Below are positions 57,711 to 64,000 of a stretch of DNA of 64,000 nucleotides, piece after piece. The translations under genes and the position numbers were made by a program. The notes below the pieces were generated by a model, which made no database searches, had not been told where the DNA came from, and was given only the letters and a program-made list of their open reading frames with translations. Within the stretch, counting starts at the first letter, position 1, and each line of letters opens with the position of its first letter. The DNA comes from Eledone cirrhosa (taxonomy: Eukaryota > Mollusca > Cephalopoda > Octopoda > Eledonidae), in NCBI GenBank assembly GCA_964016885.1, contig OZ024743.1, positions 193,997,634 to 194,061,633 on the forward strand, in the 5' to 3' direction.

Positions 57711-59363
57711 AATCTAATTGTAATACGTGACGTATTCTATTCTATAGCGATTAGGTCTTCAAAATGTTTATTATAAACATACAGAATATTTTCGAATATT
57801 CTATGTCTATATTCACATATATATCGCTATTTCAGAGCATTTATTCCAATTTCTAATTTCTGCCGGACCGGCAACCGCTCTTTCAAACCAGTTCCTGTAC
57901 ACAGCTAAGTATTCTATAAGTCTCTAGCTGTGTCATTCTCGATAAAAGCACTGGATATGTAGTCCTGATGATTTCTAAAAAGAATGAAACGCGTAGATTA
58001 CTTCCCTTGCTTTTATCGAGAATCTAATTGTAATACGTGACGTATTCTATTCTATAGCGATTAGGTCTTCAAAATGTTTATTATAAACATACAGAATATT
58101 TTCGAATATTCTATGTCTATATTCACATATATATCGCTATTTCAGAGCATTTATTCCAATTTCTAATTTCTGCCGGACCGGCAACCGCTCTTTCAAACCA
58201 GTTCCTGTACACAGCTAAGTATTCTATAAGTCTCTAGCTGTGTCATTCTCGATAAAAGCACTGGATATGTAGTCCTGATGATTTCTAAAAAGAATGAAAC
58301 GCGTAGATTACTTCCCTTGCTTTTATCGAGAATCTAATTGTAATACGTGACGTATTCTATTCTATAGCGATTAGGTCTTCAAAATGTTTATTATAAACAT
58401 ACAGAATATTTTCGAATATTCTATGTCTATATTCACATATATATCGCTATTTCAGAGCATTTATTCCAATTTCTAATTTCTGCCGGACCGGCAACCGCTC
58501 TTTCAAACCAGTTCCTGTACACAGCTAAGTATTCTATAAGTCTCTAGCTGTGTCATTCTCGATAAAAGCACTGGATATGTAGTCCTGATGATTTCTAAAA
58601 AGAATGAAACGCGTAGATTACTTCCCTTGCTTTTATCGAGAATCTAATTGTAATACGTGACGTATTCTATTCTATAGCGATTAGGTCTTCAAAATGTTTA
58701 TTATAAACATACAGAATATTTTCGAATATTCTATGTCTATATTCACATATATATCGCTATTTCAGAGCATTTATTCCAATTTCTAATTTCTGCCGGACCG
58801 GCAACCGCTCTTTCAAACCAGTTCCTGTACACAGCTAAGTATTCTATAAGTCTCTAGCTGTGTCATTCTCGATAAAAGCACTGGATATGTAGTCCTGATG
58901 ATTTCTAAAAAGAATGAAACGCGTAGATTACTTCCCTTGCTTTTATCGAGAATCTAATTGTAATACGTGACGTATTCTATTCTATAGCGATTAGGTCTTC
59001 AAAATGTTTATTATAAACATACAGAATATTTTCGAATATTCTATGTCTATATTCACATATATATCGCTATTTCAGAGCATTTATTCCAATTTCTAATTTC
59101 TGCCGGACCGGCAACCGCTCTTTCAAACCAGTTCCTGTACACAGCTAAGTATTCTATAAGTCTCTAGCTGTGTCATTCTCGATAAAAGCACTGGATATGT
59201 AGTCCTGATGATTTCTAAAAAGAATGAAACGCGTAGATTACTTCCCTTGCTTTTATCGAGAATCTAATTGTAATACGTGACGTATTCTATTCTATAGCGA
59301 TTAGGTCTTCAAAATGTTTATTATAAACATACAGAATATTTTCGAATATTCTATGTCTATATT

Positions 59364-59372
<9 letters not shown>
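57711..59372 (+). repeat. 310-bp hammerhead tandem array 2, right arm (about 5.4 units)
   Basis: Inverted continuation after a 17-base spacer (57694-57710). Units look identical. The core is CTGATGA (for example 57965-57971) with stem II loop AAAA. It ends at ATATTCACATATATA where the unit's own TA stretch merges with a (TA)n run. Confidence 0.95.
57935..58023 (+). ncRNA. Hammerhead ribozyme candidate in the 310-bp unit (array 2)
   Basis: Same fold as 29733-29821, but with the canonical core CTGATGA instead of CTGAAGA: 16-bp outer helix (TTCTCGATAAAAGCA with its complement), stem I GTAGTC/GATTAC, stem II TTCT/AGAA, GAAA, ACGCGT, A as H17. Copies recur every 310 bp. Confidence 0.78.

Positions 59373-59416
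<44 letters not shown>
59373..59416. repeat. (TA)n microsatellite
   Basis: TA run that separates array 2 from PLE-C. Confidence 0.95.
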
Positions 59417-59418
<2 letters not shown>

Positions 59419-59626
59419 CGTTTCTGAATTTGTTTAGCAAGATTCTTTATCTGAAAACGTGTGTTGAAATCGATATTGTTATACTTTGGGAGGGTGATGT
59501 TGCCAATAAGATACACACGCACCATTTACTTTCACTTCAATTTATTATAATAAATTTATAAGTTTAGGAATTTATAAATTTCCGGTTGGTTGGTTGGTTC
59601 CACAACCAGATGGTTGTTTATATATT

Positions 59627-59669
59627 GTCAAAGTTCTTTCGTCACACATTTTGTGACCTCTTCAGTGAC
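59627..59669 (-). ncRNA. Hammerhead ribozyme candidate, PLE-C left arm
   Basis: Minus-strand version of the 226-268 fold: GTCA/TGAC stem I (59669-59666, 59630-59627), CTGAAGA (59665-59659), GTCACA/TGTGAC stem II, GAAA (59640-59637), AGAACT, U. Confidence 0.65.
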
Positions 59670-59873
59670 TGGGGATTCTTTTCTTTGTTTTTTGTGCCTC
59701 TCCTTTGTTCTGTCCTACGCCATCTTGTTTGTGTGTGTGTGTTGTGTGCTTAGTTTGCGCATGTGTTACATCCGGGTGTCTGTGTGTGTTTATATTCGTT
59801 TATTTATTTGTTTATTTACATGTTACTGGTTGGTTGTTTGTTCTAAGTGCGTGCGTGTTTTTTCATTTTGTCC

Positions 59874-61902
59874 TTAATTGTAAGTTGTGATGTAACTGTT
59901 CCACTCATGTTTTCTATTTAATTTTGGTTGTAATTCATTTATGATTATTGCCTCTGTGATTTGTCTAAACATTGCGTCTTTTCTGTTTGTAGATTCTATT
60001 TTTATTTCTATGTTCTCTAATTTACCCTTATGTTCTATTTTAGCATGTTGGTAGAGTACAGGTGATTCTTTACTATCTTGAAGGTCTCGCCAGTGTTCAT
60101 TTATCCGTTCCCCTATACTACGAGCTGTCTCACCTATGTACACTATATTTTTATCTCTACATTGTCCTTCAGTACATCTTATGCTATATACTACATTTCT
60201 AGTTTTACAGTTAATATGGGGGCTTAATTTACAGATTATACATTTCTTATCTATACAGGGAGGTTTTTGAAAAGGGTATGTCTTGCTAATAAGTGTTTTT
60301 ATGGAGGTACCTGGTCTTTCTACTATCTTAATATTGAGTTTATGTTTATCTAGGGCCCTTCTAAATTTGTAAGCTAATTCACCTCTAGGGGTTGTCTCGA
60401 TGAACATTACACTCTGGTATTTATTGCTATCATACCATGAGTTTATTCTATTAGCCTTATTCCTAGTTCTTTCTATTCTATTCCAAAATTTGCTCCTATA
60501 CAAGGGGCAGGTCCCATTTGTGTCATTATTTACCATTTTTTCCCATTTGGTTCTGGCTCCTCTATACACTCTGATTTTATCTCTTTGATTGTAACCAGAG
60601 AACTGCATACGGTGGGTGAAGTGTTGTATGTGTCTCTCTAGTTCTTCGGGGTTGCACATGCGGGACACGTTTCTCATCACCCGTACCAAATCCGCAATCA
60701 GTATGTTGATTTTGGTATGGTCCGAAAAAGTTGAGTTTCGGTGGATCAGATATTTGGAAGATATGGGTTTGGCCTAATGGGAATGGAGGATTTGTTTTTT
60801 GTTATTAATGGTATCTAACCAGAGCTCTGTGTCTAGTACAGGTAATCGATGGTTGGGGTGTTTGCTTGGGTAGTCTATAGTAACTCTAATACTCTGGTGG
60901 ATGGAGTTAGCTATTTGCTGGATGCTTTTCATTGTGTTTTTCTCTAATTCCTGACTGTTCTCTAGTGGGGCTGTTTTAACTACGATGTTTATATCATCAA
61001 CGTAGCGGGAGTACATTATCAGGGTTAAGGGGTCTTCTAATTGTTCTTTAAGTTTAAGTTTAAGTTTACTGTCCCACCATACCATGAATAGGTTAGCTAT
61101 GTCGCCTGCAATGCTAACACCAATGGCTGCTCCCTCCTCTTGGGCATATGTTTTTCCATTAAATTTGAACATATGTTCCTTAAGGGTTAATTTTATGCTG
61201 GCCCCCACCGCATGTGCAATCATCTTCTTTAGTTCATCGTGGTTTTCGGGGGTCCGTATGGCTCTGGTCCACCCGTTCCATCTATCTGTGTGGATTTTCT
61301 TGGCCATTGAGGTAATGGTAGGTGGTCTGCCTCTTGCTGGTCTTGTAGGGCACAGGTTGCTAAGGTCATATGTGTCTAGATAATTATTACTATAGGTAAG
61401 TTTAAGTAGGAGTCCCAGCTCACTGGTATCAATCCCAAGGAATTCAACATTGCTCTCACTGATCATTTATTTGCATTTCTCCACAGCAAAATCCACGTCA
61501 ATAGATGGATACAGGGACACAACAGCCATACTACCTATTATGCAGTTTGTTAGATCCCTAGATCGGTTACTCTCGCCGATTCTGCTGAGGAGGTCCTCCG
61601 TGCTGTCACATACATCTGGGGACATTTCAATGATGGGGCGTATGATCAGGGAGAGGAAGTAGGACAGTCTGTAGTTACTAGCAATATTAGCTCCACAGAC
61701 TGGCCGTGTTGGTGATCCTGTGACAGGGTCACTGCTCGTTTTATGGTCTTTTCGAAGCCCATATAACGCTGGCACGTCATTGTTCCAGGCCTGGAAGTTG
61801 TTGGCAGTCCTTTTGTTGGGCTGCATTATATTTGTCCACATCATCATATGGGCATTGAGGGCTTTTTCTCTATCCTCATGCTCTTGTGGGGAAAAGAATC
61901 AT
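59874..61902 (-). pseudogene. PLE-C reverse transcriptase plus GIY-YIG endonuclease (two stops)
   Basis: A single frame interrupted by in-frame TAA (61469-61467) and TAG (60776-60774), and truncated at its 5' end. RT landmarks in order: L-Y-G-L-R-K-D-H-K; T-R-P-V-C-G; motif A region G-S-M-A-V-V-S-L-Y-P-S-I, where the catalytic Asp expected before V-V is Ala; motif B E-G-A-A-I-G-V-S-I-A-G-D-I-A-N-L; motif C Y-V-D-D. Downstream K-P-I-S-S-K is typical of PLEs. In the last 271 codons a Cys cluster (C145, C150, C153, C161) leads into GIY-YIG: V-V-Y (166-168) and Y184-I-G-E-T, with R195 and H199. The RT is inactive; the nuclease domain looks complete. Confidence 0.9.
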
Positions 61903-62058
61903 AAGGGTAAATTAGAAAACATAGAAATAAAAATAGAATCTACACACAGAAAAGACGCAATGTTTAGACAAATCACAGAGGCAATAAACATAAATGAATT
62001 ACAACCAAAATTAAATAGAAAACATGAGTGGAACAGCAACATCACAACTTACAATTAA
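61903..62058 (+). pseudogene. Inverted C-terminal fragment of the PLE-C ORF
   Basis: Reads H-K-G-K-L-E-N-I-E-I-K-I-E-S-T-H, then E-A-I-N-I-N-E-L-Q-P-K-L-N-R-K and ends I-T-T-Y-N, nearly the same as the last 51 residues of the minus-strand ORF (T-H for T-N, I-N-I-N for I-I-I-N). It is the coding part of the inverted arm. Confidence 0.9.
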
Positions 62059-62262
62059 GGACAAAATGAAAAAACACGCACGCACATAGAACAATCAACC
62101 AACCAGTAACATGTAAATAAACAAATAAATAAACGAATATAAACACACACAGACACTCGGATGTAACACATGCGCAAACTAAGCACACAACACACACACA
62201 AAAACAAGATGGCGTAGGACAGAACAAAGGAGAGGCACAAAAAACAAAGAAAAGAATCCCCA

Positions 62263-62305
62263 GTCACTGAAGAGGTCACAGAATGTGTGACGAAAGAACT
62301 TTGAC
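62263..62305 (+). ncRNA. Hammerhead ribozyme candidate, PLE-C right arm
   Basis: GTCA (62263-62266), CTGAAGA (62267-62273), stem II GTCACA/TGTGAC, GAAA (62292-62295), AGAACT (62295-62300), T62301, TGAC (62302-62305). Same fold as in the left arm and PLE-A. Confidence 0.65.
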
Positions 62306-62452
62306 AATATATAAACAACCACCTGGTTGTGCGAACCAACCAACCAACCGGAAATTTATAAATTCCTAAATTTATAAATTTATTATAATAAATTGAAGTG
62401 AAAGTAAATGGTGCCTGTGTATCTTATTGGCAACATGACCCTCCCAAAGTAT

Positions 62453-62454
<2 letters not shown>

Positions 62455-62527
<73 letters not shown>

Positions 62528-62535
62528 TATATATT
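62455..62535. repeat. (TA)n microsatellite
   Basis: TA run at the right border of PLE-C. Confidence 0.95.
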
Positions 62536-63100
62536 AAAAAACAATGGTAATAAATGAAACAAACAAAACACAGGGGGCAATTTTACACATATATATTAGG
62601 TTCACTCTTAGAGGAAGTAGAAAAGGTTTCGATGTTTCGGACTGATGTCCTTCTTATATATTTATGTAAACAAAACATTAACACACAGGTAAATCATATC
62701 CGAAGCCACTTATAATAACTGCTATGCTTCAACAGTTTAGAAATTTTAAATCATGCGTCCATGATTTCCTACCACACCCATGATAATTTACGAGCAATGC
62801 TAAAAAGGTGACCAATGCGACGACATTAATATAATCATTCTGATTCTGAAAATGCTGCCGTAAAGGCCTCCATACTTTAAGACACAGAGATTTAGGAATG
62901 TTACTCTTCTACAATAAACAGAGTAAACACAAACAAAAATCGTCAATAAAAAATGACCAAACTAGAGTTCAGTTGTCATTTTTCAATATAACATATTTGA
63001 GATAAAAGCTGTTCTCTACATACACATGCATGCATACTCCCCCCCCCCATATATATATATATATATGTGCACGTGGCTTAGTGGTTAAAGAGTCAGATTT
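62536..63100. other. Unassigned; decayed hammerhead-like motif near 62625-62655
   Basis: The minus strand reads GAAGGAC-ATCA-GTCC-GAAAC, a stem II plus GAAA remnant without a proper core. A C9 run and a TA run lie at 63041-63066. Confidence 0.4.
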
Positions 63101-63286
63101 ACAATATTGGGGTGAAAGTAGATGAAACGACCCCAGTGCATTACTGGTACTTTATGTTATCGACCCCGTAAGAAAGAAGGGCAAAGCTAACCTCGGCAGG
63201 ATGTGAACTCAGATCGTATGGGGCGTAACCTTATGCTATAAAGCATTTGGTCCAACGCTCTACCAATACTGCCACCCACCGCCCTT
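63067..63286 (-). mobile_element. tRNA-derived SINE, fused to a second-type SINE head
   Basis: 63104-63286 is a first-type SINE (minus). At 63070-63100 GTGGCTTAGTGGTTAAAGAG is a plus-strand box A of the second type, broken off. Confidence 0.8.
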
Positions 63287-63499
63287 CTACTATAGGCAAA
63301 TGGCCAGTTATTTGGGGAGAGGGGAAAGACAATTAATTCGACTCCAGTGCATTACTGGTACTTTATTTTATCGACACCGTAAAGATGAAAGATAAAGTTA
63401 ACCTCGGCGGCATTTCAACTCAGATCATAAAGGGCCGTAACTCTATGTTGCAAAGCATGGTGTCCGACCCTCTACTGATACTGCTAATCCCCCGCCCTT
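63287..63499 (-). mobile_element. tRNA-derived SINE, full length
   Basis: From ACTATAGGCAAATGGCCAG to GATACTGCTAATCCCC. Confidence 0.9.
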
Positions 63500-63750
63500 T
63501 TCTTGCACTAAATAATAGTTTCTCATTTAGGCACAAGGCCAACAATTTGGGGAAGGCGAAAATCGATTAAATCGACCCAGTGCGTGACTGGTATTTTATT
63601 TTATCGACCCAGTAAGAATGAAATGCAAAGCTAGCGTCGGCGGGATTTGAACTTAGAACGTAACGGGCCCTAACTCTATACTGCAAAGCATGGTGTCCGA
63701 CGTTCAACCGATACTGCTAATCCACCACCCTTTTCTTGCACTGAATAATA
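63498..63750 (-). mobile_element. tRNA-derived SINE with a 20-bp target-site duplication
   Basis: SINE at 63518-63730. TTTTCTTGCACTAAATAATA (63498-63517) recurs at 63731-63750 with one mismatch. Confidence 0.9.
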
Positions 63751-64000
63751 AAAATACAAACATTTCAACAAAGGGTAAGAAATCTGTTAAGCCATCATAT
63801 GCTTAGGTCGAAATTTACCAGTGAAAAACCATGACTCCAATTCTATCGTTTAACACAACCCCCCCCCCCCCCGCGCTTCCTGTTCTCTGTAAAGGTTTAT
63901 CTTTTTACCACATCTCCTATCGTTATTTTACAGTTACCGAGAATCGAATAACTACACATTTGTTTAATTATTTACAACTTTAAAAAACTGAAACCATTTT
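63751..64000. other. No recognisable gene
   Basis: AT-rich sequence with a C14 run (63860-63873). Confidence 0.4.

Larger units (their letters stand above)
59417..62458 (-). mobile_element. PLE-C: Penelope-like element with 556-bp inverted terminal arms
   Basis: Minus-strand body with the 3' end at low coordinates. The left arm (59475-60032) and right arm (61903-62458) are inverted copies; the right arm is a plus-strand 3' piece (last 51 codons plus 3' region) fused to the truncated 5' end of the ORF. Hammerheads lie in both arms. The right side ends in a (TA)n run at ATAACAATATATA. Confidence 0.9.

Noticed and set aside
62625..62655. Hammerhead in GGAC-ATCA-GTCC-GAAAC (minus strand)
   Set aside because: No CTGATGA-like strand at the right place and no stem I.

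Overview
ORGANISM AND TYPE. The window looks like intergenic or intronic DNA of a coleoid cephalopod, most likely an octopus. The evidence is many tRNA-derived SINEs of the octopus OK/OR kind (heads with A and B boxes and a conserved body with inner GTCGATAAAATAAA), Penelope-like retroelements (PLEs), very abundant (TA)n and (CA)n tracts, and a low-GC background. Species is not determined. I find no host protein-coding gene that I can defend. The only real coding sequences belong to retroelements. LAYOUT. 1-425: 3' end of a PLE (PLE-A). 560-1300: inverted-repeat element with a GGTACC stem. 1471-7612: 9.25 tandem copies of a 664-bp unit. 7660-10010: PLE termini and a 5'-truncated PLE (PLE-B). 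10560-11580: duplicated sequence, one copy split by a SINE. 12401-13050: old relatives of other elements in the window. 14380-19090: 100-bp repeats, SINEs and simple repeats. 19478-19710: near-perfect palindrome. 20230-23250: PLE-D with its 5' part inverted. 26972-31197: 310-bp tandem repeats in two opposed arms. 31226-35600: further inverted-repeat elements. 36100-56160: mostly unremarkable sequence with SINEs, simple repeats and LINE remnants. 56625-59372: a second opposed 310-bp array. 59475-62458: PLE-C. 63100-63730: three SINEs in a row. MAIN OBSERVATION. By hand folding, almost every mobile or tandem family here carries a type I hammerhead self-cleaving ribozyme (HHR): stem I, a CUGAUGA or CUGAAGA core, stem II, GAAA, a very short and usually palindromic stem III, then UH and the other strand of stem I. 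I see it in PLE-A, B, C and D, in the 664-bp and 310-bp tandem units, in the GGTACC elements and in smaller palindromic elements. Stem I pairing is supplied by different sequences in different families. Hammerheads in PLE terminal repeats, and small non-autonomous hammerhead repeats (retrozymes) amplified through circular RNA, are known in metazoans. This window therefore reads as an autonomous PLE plus non-autonomous hammerhead-repeat system. HOW THE PARTS MAY WORK TOGETHER (inference). PLEs supply a reverse transcriptase and a GIY-YIG endonuclease. Ribozyme-processed, perhaps circular, RNAs of 310 or 664 nt are copied by rolling-circle reverse transcription into tandem arrays. PLEs and 310-bp arrays alike end in head-to-head inverted arms and sit in (TA)n tracts, suggesting one integration mechanism. 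Limits: no folding program, alignment or database search was run; all pairings were read by eye.
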